DNA of 64,000 nucleotides from Shewanella gelidimarina (lineage in GTDB: Bacteria; Pseudomonadota; Gammaproteobacteria; Enterobacterales; Shewanellaceae): assembly GCF_023283945.1 (NCBI RefSeq), contig NZ_JAKIKW010000002.1, positions 1-64,000 of the forward strand. Reading direction: 5' to 3'. The notes below the pieces were generated by a model that was not told the DNA's origin, searched no databases, and saw only the letters and a program-made list of their open reading frames with translations. Each line of letters starts with the position of its first letter. Position 1 is the first letter of the stretch. Made by a program: the position numbers and the translations under genes. Of the stretch, positions 56,965 to 64,000 are shown in pieces.

Positions 56965-57621
56965 TTAGATAATCGTCATCACGTCTTTTGAAGCCAATCG
57001 TGATTTTGGCAAGTTAGCATTATAATCTTCATCTGGGTGGTGGTAACCGATGGCTAACGCCACTTCACAGACATAACCGCCCAGTTCATCTTTAAACATT
57101 TCACCGATAAGCTCACTATCAACACCTTCCATCGGGGTTGAATCGATACCAAGGCGGGCGAGAACATGCATCGTGTTACCTACGGCTAAGTATGTTTGCG
57201 ACTTAGTCCAAGCTTCATTGTTACCTTTTTCGTCAGTGTTGAGTGATACAAAGGCAAAGCCGCCAAACGCTTGTTCTCTATCTTCAGGTTTGGTGCGACC
57301 ATCTTCGATCCCCTTATCAACCACTTTAGCGTAATCCTCACGAGTGTAGCTTGGATTGTGTGCAAACAAGATGATATGCGACGCTGATTTTATGTGTGGT
57401 TGGTTAAACTGGAATTTATTGGCAAAGGTGTCATGCATGCGCTGCTTTGCTTCATCACTCTCGATGACGATGAATTTCCAAGGTTGAGAGTTAATTGAAG
57501 ATGCCGATAGGCGCATTGCTTCATAAATAACATCAAGATCTGTTTGCGGAATACGCTTTGATGCATCGTATTTCTTAGCTGTGTAACGCTTGTCTAAATC
57601 GGTAATGATAGGGTGAGTCAT
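56965..57621 (-). CDS. NfsB-type oxygen-insensitive nitroreductase
   Basis: A 218-residue FMN enzyme reducing nitro-aromatics, quinones or similar with NAD(P)H. AAAAGGAA lies 7 bases before the ATG at 57621; the longer frame from 57663 is not used. Family marks: the N-terminal RYTAKKYDASKRI, the FMN-contact segment RLSASSINSQPWKFIVI, and C-terminal GYHHPDEDYNANLPKSRL. Length matches NfsB (217). The next upstream gene is a quinol-type monooxygenase 78 bases away on the same strand, so they may be cotranscribed. Confidence 0.9.
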   Translation of the reverse strand: MTHPIITDLDKRYTAKKYDASKRIPQTDLDVIYEAMRLSASSINSQPWKFIVIESDEAKQRMHDTFANKFQFNQPHIKSASHIILFAHNPSYTREDYAKVVDKGIEDGRTKPEDREQAFGGFAFVSLNTDEKGNNEAWTKSQTYLAVGNTMHVLARLGIDSTPMEGVDSELIGEMFKDELGGYVCEVALAIGYHHPDEDYNANLPKSRLASKDVMTII

Positions 57622-57698
57622 GAAATTTTCCTTTTGGTGCGAGTGATATTGGACTGGCACCATTAATATTGTTTGTCAGTTGGGATTAAAAAAGCGTA

Positions 57699-57989
57699 TC
57701 AGCCAATTTGAGTCATTTCATTTAAGCTAAATAGCTCTATGCAACCTTCTGTGGCGGCAATGTAATCCGCTAAATGGCTATTAGCCAAGTGTGTTTGCAA
57801 GTGCTCACGCGATTGCCAGTTTTCGTAAAACACAAAATGGGCTGGATTTTCATTGTCTTGGTGCAAGTCGTAGTTGATGCAACCTGCTTCAGCGCGGGTA
57901 ATTTCAATAAGCTTGATTAACTCAGCTTTGACTAATTCGATGCTGTCTGTTTTAGCGATGATGTTCGCTACGATAGTGAGCTTGGTCAT
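57699..57989 (-). CDS. ABM-domain monooxygenase, YgiN-like
   Basis: A 96-residue dimeric alpha/beta-barrel-fold protein of the antibiotic biosynthesis monooxygenase family. AGGAGT precedes the ATG. Typical parts: LTIVANIIAKTDSIELVKAEL at the start, EAGCINYDLHQDNENPAHFVFYENW in the middle, and HLANSHLADYIA. YgiN-like proteins oxidise quinols; with the following nitroreductase, quinone or aromatic detoxification is a reasonable joint role. Confidence 0.9.
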   Translation of the reverse strand: MTKLTIVANIIAKTDSIELVKAELIKLIEITRAEAGCINYDLHQDNENPAHFVFYENWQSREHLQTHLANSHLADYIAATEGCIELFSLNEMTQIG

Positions 57990-58331
57990 GCTGAACTCCT
58001 GTGTTTAAGTCTAACTGTCATTCTTGGCAATGCATTTGATACGTGCTTTCTATGCGGTGCATAATAGCGCTAACGATTCAAAACAAAAACAGCTTAGCTT
58101 TTGAATTATTATCAATAAAAAATTGATAATATGCTTGTTTGCAACCAACGCTATTTAAATTTAAAAATGGGTATTACTTGAGGATAGCTAAATCAGAGGA
58201 TTTATCTGCCAAGTCTGACCATAAAATTAGCTGTGATGTCTGTAGGTGATGGTTGAGAAAGTTGACGCTGTAGGCAAACTCGTCAGTAAACGGATCCGCT
58301 AGTTCTGAATAGAAATCTCAGTAATATTACG

Positions 58332-58361
58332 AAAACGAGGCCTTATAAGGCCCCGCTTTGT
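58332..58361 (-). terminator. Terminator of the SPFH gene
   Basis: Leftward GCGGGGCCTTATAAGGCCTCG then TTTTCG: a stem of GGCCTTATAAGGCC with flanking pairs. It lies 42 bases after the stop at 58403. The rest of 58018-58402 shows no gene. Confidence 0.8.
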
Positions 58362-58402
58362 TAACCACTTTTTATTAAAGGAATCGATGAATAATATCTA
58401 TA

Positions 58403-59308
58403 TCATTTATTAGATTTAGCTTCAGCTTCAGCTCTAATATCCATTATTGGCATTACGCCGTTACCCATCATGGTACTTGGCAGTCTTCCATCCCAAGCTT
58501 GCGCTTCGGTTAACTTTACAATCAGTGGGTTATTTTTGAGCGCTTTAGCTTTTGCTTCAATCGCCTGTGCCTCAGCTAAACCTTTCAGTAATATTGCTTT
58601 AGATTCAGCTTCGGCAATTTTCAAAATCCCTTTTGCCTGAGCATCTGCAGTGTTTACTGCTCGCAGTGCTTCTAAACGTTGACGCTCAAGCTTATGCTCC
58701 TCTGCTGCTGCAAGGTTTTTCTCAGTTTGCTTTATCTCTATCGAGTTGATGTATTTTTGCGGCAAGATAATATTCTCAATTTGAATATTATCAACCACGA
58801 CTGGAAAGCCTTCCATCTCTTCAGCCAAGCGTTTCTCTATACCTTGTATCGCACTGGCTCTGTCTTGAATCAGTTGCTCTGCTTCAAATTGAGGAATGGT
58901 ATCTTTTGTCGCTGAGCGAAAACGTGGGTCGAGAATACGTTGTTCAAACTGGGTTAAGCCGCCATAACGTTTAAATAGCTCTAAAGCAGCTTCTTTGTTA
59001 ACGGTCCAGTTAACCGAAACCTCAATCGTGACGGGCATCTGTTCTTTAGTGCTTGATGCCATTTTTTCGGCATTTTTACGGGTACGAACTTCGATCAGCT
59101 CAACGGTTTCGATAAATGGGATCTTGAAGTGTAAGCCTGGATTTTGTTGTTCTTTCGCTTCTCCGAAGCGCTTAACAACACCCACATGCCCTTCAATTAC
59201 AATAAAGTAAGAGTTAAATAAGGCAATGATAATGAGCAGTATTGGTAGAGATTTTACTATTGAAATTGATTTTAAAAATGCAAGTGGTGACGGTTTTAAC
59301 AGCGACAT
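58403..59308 (-). CDS. SPFH/Band 7 (prohibitin-like) membrane protein
   Basis: A 301-residue protein: one N-terminal membrane helix (residues 18-40, VKSLPILLIIIALFNSYFIV), an SPFH domain (about 41-200, VIEGHVGVVKRFGEAKEQQNPG at the start), then a Glu/Ala-rich coiled coil (HKLERQRLEALRAVNTADA, AEAQAIEAKAKAL) that builds rings. AAGGAT precedes the ATG. Close to prohibitin/HflC proteins that scaffold membrane proteases and microdomains. No HflK partner or NfeD gene is adjacent, so it acts alone or with distant partners. Confidence 0.9.
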   Translation of the reverse strand: MSLLKPSPLAFLKSISIVKSLPILLIIIALFNSYFIVIEGHVGVVKRFGEAKEQQNPGLHFKIPFIETVELIEVRTRKNAEKMASSTKEQMPVTIEVSVNWTVNKEAALELFKRYGGLTQFEQRILDPRFRSATKDTIPQFEAEQLIQDRASAIQGIEKRLAEEMEGFPVVVDNIQIENIILPQKYINSIEIKQTEKNLAAAEEHKLERQRLEALRAVNTADAQAKGILKIAEAESKAILLKGLAEAQAIEAKAKALKNNPLIVKLTEAQAWDGRLPSTMMGNGVMPIMDIRAEAEAKSNK

Positions 59309-59417
59309 GTTAGGTATCCTTTCTAAATATGCGCGGCAAAGATACCAGTTAACTCTATGTCATGAAACATTTGTTTGTTTTAGGTTGCCAAAATGTAGTG
59401 TTGATTTGCAACTGCAA

Positions 59418-59449
59418 TAAAAAAGGCCAAGTTACTTACCCTTGGCCTT
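59418..59449 (-). terminator. Terminator of the DUF465 gene
   Basis: Leftward AAGGCCAAG GGTAAGTAA CTTGGCCTT then TTTTATTG, a perfect 9-bp stem, 70 bases after the stop at 59520. Confidence 0.9.
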
Positions 59450-59519
59450 AATCGTTATTTGGCTAATCTAAGCTCGCAGTACGTTAGCGCCGATGCATCA
59501 TACCTAGCTTAGCGAAACA

Positions 59520-59759
59520 CTATTTGTTTGATAAACGCATATATAACGAGTCTTTTAATTCAGCTCGGTCATGCTTTAGTTGGTGCATGGATTCATCATC
59601 TATTGGTGCGCCATTTAATTCCAGCACTCGGATCTCTTTATCCAATGCGTTGTAGTGTTTGGCATCTTTATTAAATGCTGCATCACTTTTACACCGTTCC
59701 ATAATAATAGCCTGGTGCTCAGGAAACTCATGGAGCAGAGAATGATCTTCGCCTAACAT
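59520..59759 (-). CDS. DUF465 family small coiled-coil protein, YdcH-like
   Basis: A 79-residue helical protein of the DUF465 family. AAGGGG precedes the ATG. The marks are LGEDHSLLHEFPEHQAII at the start, the Lys/Asp-rich DKEIRVLELNGAPIDDESM centre, and KHDRAELKDSLYMRL near the end. These small hairpin-helix proteins are widespread in proteobacteria; function unknown. Monocistronic, with its own terminator. Confidence 0.9.
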   Translation of the reverse strand: MLGEDHSLLHEFPEHQAIIMERCKSDAAFNKDAKHYNALDKEIRVLELNGAPIDDESMHQLKHDRAELKDSLYMRLSNK

Positions 59760-59900
59760 AAAAACCCCTTAATCTTATATGAGTAAATACAATCTTAACC
59801 GGTTAAGTAAAGTCAATTGTTTGATTAAATTCAAGTCGATAAAGACAGATTTTACGCTTTAGGTATACTGGGGAGGTGACGTAATGATAAGTGAGTTCAA

Positions 59901-60776
59901 ATGAATGAATTAGTGCCTGAAATTAGTTTCAGAGATACCAAGCTTCCGGATGTTGGATTTGAAGTTATTGAGCTCTCCAGCTTGTATGACAGAGTGGCGG
60001 CAGGGGAGATAAGCTTTTTTGGTAAACCCCACAGGATAGATTTTCATAACCTGATCTTCTTTACTGGCAATCAGGGGGATCATTTCGTTGACTTTAATAC
60101 TCTTCAGGTAGAAAAAGGCAGCGTCGTGTTGGTCAATAAAGGTCAGGTACATGCGTTTGATCTCACCAATAAACCCGCAGGCAAGGTGGTTATTTTTACC
60201 GATGAGTATTTAGATAGGGTGGCAGCTGCCATCGACATCAAGATTTTTGCACCCACTCATTTAGTGAGCTCATATCTGCAAAACTTTAATTTATCTACAG
60301 AGCAAGCACATTCATTAGTTAGATTGATGGAATTAATCTTCACCGAGTACGAGTTAACAACTCCTAATATTAGTTATCTACAGGTGTTGTTTGCGGCACT
60401 TCTGACTAAAGTCAGTGAATGTAGACCTGATATTTATCGCCATCAGATGACACCGACACAAATTAACTGTTTTGATCGCTTTACTGAAACATTAAGTGAC
60501 GCCTTTACTCATACGCGAGATGCTAAGGCATTAGCGTTACAGGTTGGGACGACTTATAAGACATTGAATAAAGTTTGTAAGATGGCGACGAATCGTACCG
60601 CTAAACAGTTGATAGACTCTTATACCATCTTAGAGGCGAAGAGACGTTTGTCGATTGATAACATACAGGTTCAGCAACTATCTGATTATTTAGGGTTTGA
60701 TGAGCCTACTAATTTTGTTAAGTACTTTAAGAAGCATACTTTAATGACGCCAAGTCAATTTAAACGAAACACTTAA
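59901..60776 (+). CDS. AraC family transcriptional regulator
   Basis: A 291-residue regulator. The N-terminal half is a cupin-like sensor domain (GKPHRIDFHNLIFFTGNQGDHF, VLVNKGQVHAFD), as in AraC-binding. The C-terminal 100 residues hold two HTH motifs (DAKALALQVGTTYKTLNKVC; IQVQQLSDYLGFDEPTNFVKYFKK). It is rightward and precedes the NTF2-like lipoprotein gene by 96 bases, which it may control or be cotranscribed with. The inducer is unknown. Confidence 0.92.
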   Translation: MNELVPEISFRDTKLPDVGFEVIELSSLYDRVAAGEISFFGKPHRIDFHNLIFFTGNQGDHFVDFNTLQVEKGSVVLVNKGQVHAFDLTNKPAGKVVIFTDEYLDRVAAAIDIKIFAPTHLVSSYLQNFNLSTEQAHSLVRLMELIFTEYELTTPNISYLQVLFAALLTKVSECRPDIYRHQMTPTQINCFDRFTETLSDAFTHTRDAKALALQVGTTYKTLNKVCKMATNRTAKQLIDSYTILEAKRRLSIDNIQVQQLSDYLGFDEPTNFVKYFKKHTLMTPSQFKRNT

Positions 60777-60871
60777 GGTTCAACATTTACCATTTTACTG
60801 CTTGATTTTACCTGCTGAAACCTGCATTCAAACCCTACAATGGCTCCGAATTCAATTGTTAGGGATACACA

Positions 60872-61735
60872 ATGAAAACCCAATTACTTGCAACACTACT
60901 GGTGAGCAGCAGCTTATTGGGCGGTTGTTCAAATCTTTCTGCAGAATCGGAGTCAACGATGAATATTTCAAATAAAACTAAAGCGGTAGCGCTACTCAAT
61001 GCGATAGAGACCGGTGACAGTAAAGCAATCTCTTATGTTAATGCCAGTGACTATACACAGCACAATTTGGCGATTGCAGACGGTTTAGCAGGTTTTGGCG
61101 AAGCGCTACAGGCGCAGCCAAAAGGGAGCGCTAAGGTCAATGTTGAGCGTGTATTTGAAGATGGTGACTATGTTTTTACTCATACCAATTATAATTTTTT
61201 TGGTCCTAAAGTTGGCTTTGATCTATTCCGATTTGAAAATGGTCAGATTGTTGAGCATTGGGATAACTTAGCTCAAAAAGCACAACAGGCTAACCCAAGT
61301 GGTAGAACGCAGTTAGATGGTGTAACGACAGTATTAGATTTAGATAAGACGGCAGAAAATAAAGCGCTAGTAGCAGGTTTTGTGGAAACTATTTTGATCA
61401 ACGCTGAGTACGACAAGCTTACAAAGTACTTCGATGGTGATCATTATCTGCAACATAACACCGCAATTGCCGATGGCGTATCTGGTTTAGGCCAAGCGAT
61501 TGAGGCGATGGGGCAACAAGGGATCACCATGGAGTACGATAAGGCTTTTAAAATATTAGGTGAAGGTAATTTTGTGTTAGCCATTAGCGAAGGTCGCTTT
61601 GCGGGAAAACCTACCTCATATTATGACTTATTCCGTATTGAAAATGGCAAAATTGCTGAGCATTGGGATGTAATGGAAACCATTTTAAACAAAGAGCAAT
61701 GGAAGAATGCTAACGGTAAATTCGGCAATCTATAG
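60872..61735 (+). CDS. Lipoprotein with two SnoaL/NTF2-like domains
   Basis: A 287-residue exported protein. The signal peptide ends in the lipobox LLGGC (Cys19), so it is lipid-anchored. Two NTF2-fold repeats follow: about 30-150 (ALLNAIETGDSKAISYVN, TQHNLAIADGLAGF) and 165-285 (ETILINAEYDKLTKYFDGDHY, QHNTAIADGVSGL), each ending in Y/F-DLFR-ENG-I-EHWD. The pair arose by internal duplication. SnoaL-like folds include cyclases and hydrolases; the activity here is unknown. AGGGATACACA precedes the ATG. The AraC gene lies upstream. Confidence 0.88.
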   Translation: MKTQLLATLLVSSSLLGGCSNLSAESESTMNISNKTKAVALLNAIETGDSKAISYVNASDYTQHNLAIADGLAGFGEALQAQPKGSAKVNVERVFEDGDYVFTHTNYNFFGPKVGFDLFRFENGQIVEHWDNLAQKAQQANPSGRTQLDGVTTVLDLDKTAENKALVAGFVETILINAEYDKLTKYFDGDHYLQHNTAIADGVSGLGQAIEAMGQQGITMEYDKAFKILGEGNFVLAISEGRFAGKPTSYYDLFRIENGKIAEHWDVMETILNKEQWKNANGKFGNL

Positions 61736-61960
61736 CGGTTAATGCTTTATAAAATCTGCTTGTACTCCATGAGTATAGGCAGGCTTTATGCTTTGATTTT
61801 ATGTGTAAATTAGATATTATTTATCTTTATAGCTTTCTGCATTAGGAATATAAACTTAAGTAAAATGAACTAAATACCTATTTATAGGTACCTCTAAATT
61901 AGTAGTTAGTAATGATCCTGCTCACAGTTATTAACACAAAAGTGTAATCATTTAGCAACA

Positions 61961-61974
61961 TTGTTCTAGATCAA
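61961..61974. promoter_or_regulatory. FNR/EtrA-like site before the porin gene
   Basis: TTGTT-CTAG-ATCAA differs from TTGAT-N4-ATCAA at one base, 67 bp upstream of the porin ATG. Candidate only. Confidence 0.45.
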
Positions 61975-62040
61975 GTTATCAAGTTGTCTTCAGCTTTATA
62001 ACAATCCATAAGAATGATGAAAACAAAAGGATTACAATAA

Positions 62041-63231
62041 ATGAAAGTCCATGCCCTAACATTAGCCGTACTTGCAAGTTTAGCTTCTACTGCCGCCACT
62101 GCCGACACCGTTGATCCACTAAAGAAAGCTTTTATTGATGACTCAAAAGTTAAAGTCCAATTCCGTCTTCGATTTGAAGATGTTGATGTTGCGAACGTTG
62201 ACCAAGAAAATCAAACCACTTTACGTACTCGATTAAACTATCAAACAGGCGATATCTATAAGCTGTTTGCTGTAGCTGAAATTGATGATGTTCGCTCTAC
62301 GGATAATGAGCCACTTATCGCCGACTATGCCTACACTCAGATTAATCAGGGGTTTATTGGTTATAGAGGTCCAGCTGAAACACTGGCTAAGTTTGGTCGT
62401 CAACGTATTTTACTTGATAATCAACGTTTTGTTGGTGGTGTGGGCTTCCGTCAAAATGAGCAAACATATGATGCATTTTCGGTAAAGAACACGGTAGTAG
62501 AAGGGCTTACTGCTTACTACGCTTATGTTGCTACTGTTAATCGTATTTTCCCTGAAGGCTCAGGTAAAGAAGAGCATGAGAACGAAACTAACCTCGTTAA
62601 CATTAACTACTCAGGCTTGGATTTTGCAAACATCACCGGTTATGGCTACTTAATTGATAACCAAGATGTTGCTGCATTCTCTAGCGATACTTATGGTATT
62701 CGCGCCACGGGTGATGTGAAATTAGATGCGCTTAAATTGAGTTATGAAGCGGAGTTTGCACAGCAATCTGAAGCGGGTGACAACCCTGTTAGCTACAGTG
62801 CTTCTTACTATAAGTTAGGTGCGGGTATTAATTTAGCTAGCTTTGGTTTTAAAGCTGGCTACGAAGTCCTTGGTTCTGACGACGGTAAGGCGGGTTTCAT
62901 CACTCCACTGGCGACTCTGCATGCATTTAACGGTTGGACTGATAAGTTTCTATTCGGTGGTAAAGGTAACTGGGACAATGGTCTGGTTGATGCTCATGTG
63001 ATTCTGACGGCTAAAGTCGCTGGATTAAAACTATTGGCTAAATATCACAAATTTGATTCAGATTTTGGCGATATTGATATGGGTCAAGAGTGGGGCGTAG
63101 CAGCAACGTATCCGTTTGCAAAGCATTATAGTGTAGGTGTTAAATATGCCAGTTTTAGTGGAGCAGACGAAGGTTATAGCTTCTCAAATGATACCGACAA
63201 GCTTTGGTTAACGTTGCAGGCTAAATATTAA
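62041..63231 (+). CDS. Outer-membrane porin, alginate-export-type barrel
   Basis: A 396-residue barrel with signal peptide (ALTLAVLASLASTAATA) and the ribosome site AAAGGAT. Barrel strands include KVQFRLRFEDVDVANVDQEN and TTLRTRLNYQTGDIYKLFAV; LAKFGRQRILLDNQRFVGGVG is the recognisable core of this alginate-export (AlgE-like) and long-chain-porin group. It ends in LQAKY, a C-terminal aromatic. A sugar- or organic-acid-specific porin is likely; the substrate is unknown. A possible FNR-type site lies upstream. Confidence 0.82.
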   Translation: MKVHALTLAVLASLASTAATADTVDPLKKAFIDDSKVKVQFRLRFEDVDVANVDQENQTTLRTRLNYQTGDIYKLFAVAEIDDVRSTDNEPLIADYAYTQINQGFIGYRGPAETLAKFGRQRILLDNQRFVGGVGFRQNEQTYDAFSVKNTVVEGLTAYYAYVATVNRIFPEGSGKEEHENETNLVNINYSGLDFANITGYGYLIDNQDVAAFSSDTYGIRATGDVKLDALKLSYEAEFAQQSEAGDNPVSYSASYYKLGAGINLASFGFKAGYEVLGSDDGKAGFITPLATLHAFNGWTDKFLFGGKGNWDNGLVDAHVILTAKVAGLKLLAKYHKFDSDFGDIDMGQEWGVAATYPFAKHYSVGVKYASFSGADEGYSFSNDTDKLWLTLQAKY

Positions 63232-63310
63232 TAACTGAGTATTTTGCCGCTGCGGTATTGACTCGTTAGCTATATCAAGTCAATACCGTTAGCAGCTCGG
63301 ACTCCCTTCC

Positions 63311-63343
63311 AAGCAGGAAAATTATTTTATTCCTGCTTTTTTT
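63311..63343 (+). terminator. Rho-independent terminator after the porin
   Basis: AAGCAGGAA AATTATTTTA TTCCTGCTT followed by TTTTT; 80 bases after the stop at 63231. Confidence 0.9.
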
Positions 63344-63540
63344 CGCTTTTTAAAAGCCGAAATGCACGGATGAACAACTTTTGGAAATACGTTTGGGAGC
63401 TGAGGTCTATGCGCTTTAGCCTATTTATTATCCGTGTAAGTAGGCACAGTGATAAACTGTTAAAAAAGTGTAGCCAAGTTGTAAGCGGTGTTACTATTGC
63501 GACAAGTGTTTTTTGTCGAGTGCATTGCTGAGTGTGGTTT

Positions 63541-64000
63541 TTGTCATTGAAGCTTAAATCAATCTTCTGTCTATCTATAGTGAGTCTACTGTCACTCACT
63601 CCCGCCTTTGCGGCTGACAAAGTATTGGTTGAACATGAAGTTCAAATAAAAGCTAAGAGTAAAACTGACGCAAAACAGAGCTCGCCTGTTGCTGACAAGA
63701 ATGCTAGTGAAGACCCCATCGATCCCTGTTTTAGCCTATCCCAAAATGATCATGCTATTGATCGTGCTTTTGATTACCTCAATACTAAGTTTTGCCAACC
63801 CGCTATTTGGTTCGACACTTTTTTTGTCGATGACAGAGTTGCGGATGATGCCAGAGCTGGCACCATTATTCGTTGGTTCAATGATTTCTCTTTTTATGAG
63901 AAAGAAGACTTTAGTTATCGAGCCAATATCAGTGCACGTTTAAATTTACCCGGTGTTAATAAACGTCTCAAATTGGTATTGGAAACGTCGGATGAAGATG
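63541..64000 (+). CDS. Exported protein, 5' part only (runs off the window)
   Basis: An open frame continuing to the window end. It starts at one of two TTG codons (63541 or 63547; a GTG at 63532 is also in frame). A signal peptide (KSIFCLSIVSLLSLTPAFAA) leads to a charged linker and then a Cys-bearing region (IDPCFSLSQND, NTKFCQPAIWFDTFFVDDRV). The FSYRANISARLNLPG segment is strand-like, so an outer-membrane or periplasmic protein is likely. I do not recognise the family. The first 150 residues are in view. Confidence 0.62.
   Translation, partial: MSLKLKSIFCLSIVSLLSLTPAFAADKVLVEHEVQIKAKSKTDAKQSSPVADKNASEDPIDPCFSLSQNDHAIDRAFDYLNTKFCQPAIWFDTFFVDDRVADDARAGTIIRWFNDFSFYEKEDFSYRANISARLNLPGVNKRLKLVLETSDED

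Overview
The window reads as chromosome of a marine, facultatively anaerobic gammaproteobacterium, most likely Shewanella or a close relative. The markers are a TMAO-sensing TorR/TorT/TorS set with TorF, flavorubredoxin NorV with NorW, CRP/FNR-type anaerobic sites, Fur-type iron sites, many outer-membrane proteins, and short dispersed repeats between genes. Base composition by eye is in the low to mid 40s percent GC. No tRNA, rRNA or CRISPR array was seen.

Layout. 1-300: 3' end of a group II intron inside a gene whose last 30 codons follow it. 0.3-8.0 kb: DUF1272 protein, TetR regulator and coniferyl-aldehyde-type dehydrogenase with a palindromic operator; a SpoIIAA-like protein with two UspA proteins; a PH/PH/DUF924 operon; a small winged-helix protein. 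8.0-15.1 kb: a BacNav-like channel, then torF (two tandem tor boxes), torR, torT and torS, with repeat sequences at both torT boundaries and no TMAO reductase. 15.1-20.2 kb: a cold-shock protein, repeat-rich spacer, then norVW under a sigma-54 promoter with four GT-N7-AC (NorR-type) half-palindromes. 20.2-28 kb: a very large double-sensor hybrid kinase and an HD-GYP response regulator, flanked by a direct duplication of about 315 bp that carries a broken cytochrome c gene end. 28-32.5 kb: a three-gene molybdenum hydroxylase operon. 33-39.3 kb: Fur-controlled TonB receptor, EamA exporter, nemA-gloA, a small protein behind CRP and FNR sites, a small membrane protein. 39.7-42 kb: an outer-membrane pair including a POTRA-less Omp85 barrel. 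43.4-48 kb: a five-gene overlapping signalling operon (small protein, XRE/GNAT-like regulator, REC-EAL, Hpt, hybrid kinase). 48.4-53.3 kb: EamA exporter, YghU, a 290-bp MITE-like repeat, and a two-gene unit coding a GIY-YIG/hydrophobic protein and a coiled-coil tail-anchored protein. 53.7-64 kb: HAD phosphatase, PepSY membrane protein with a Fur site, nitroreductase, monooxygenase, SPFH protein, DUF465, AraC regulator, NTF2-like lipoprotein, a porin, and the start of an exported protein running off the end.

How it works together. Much of the window is respiratory flexibility and stress response: TMAO sensing, nitric oxide reduction, electrophile detoxification (NemA, GloA, YghU, nitroreductase), iron uptake, and c-di-GMP degradation (EAL and HD-GYP enzymes tied to phosphorelays). 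The two units most likely to be undescribed are the GIY-YIG/coiled-coil pair at 50.75-53.3 kb and the XRE-GNAT/REC-EAL/Hpt/kinase operon at 43.4-48 kb.
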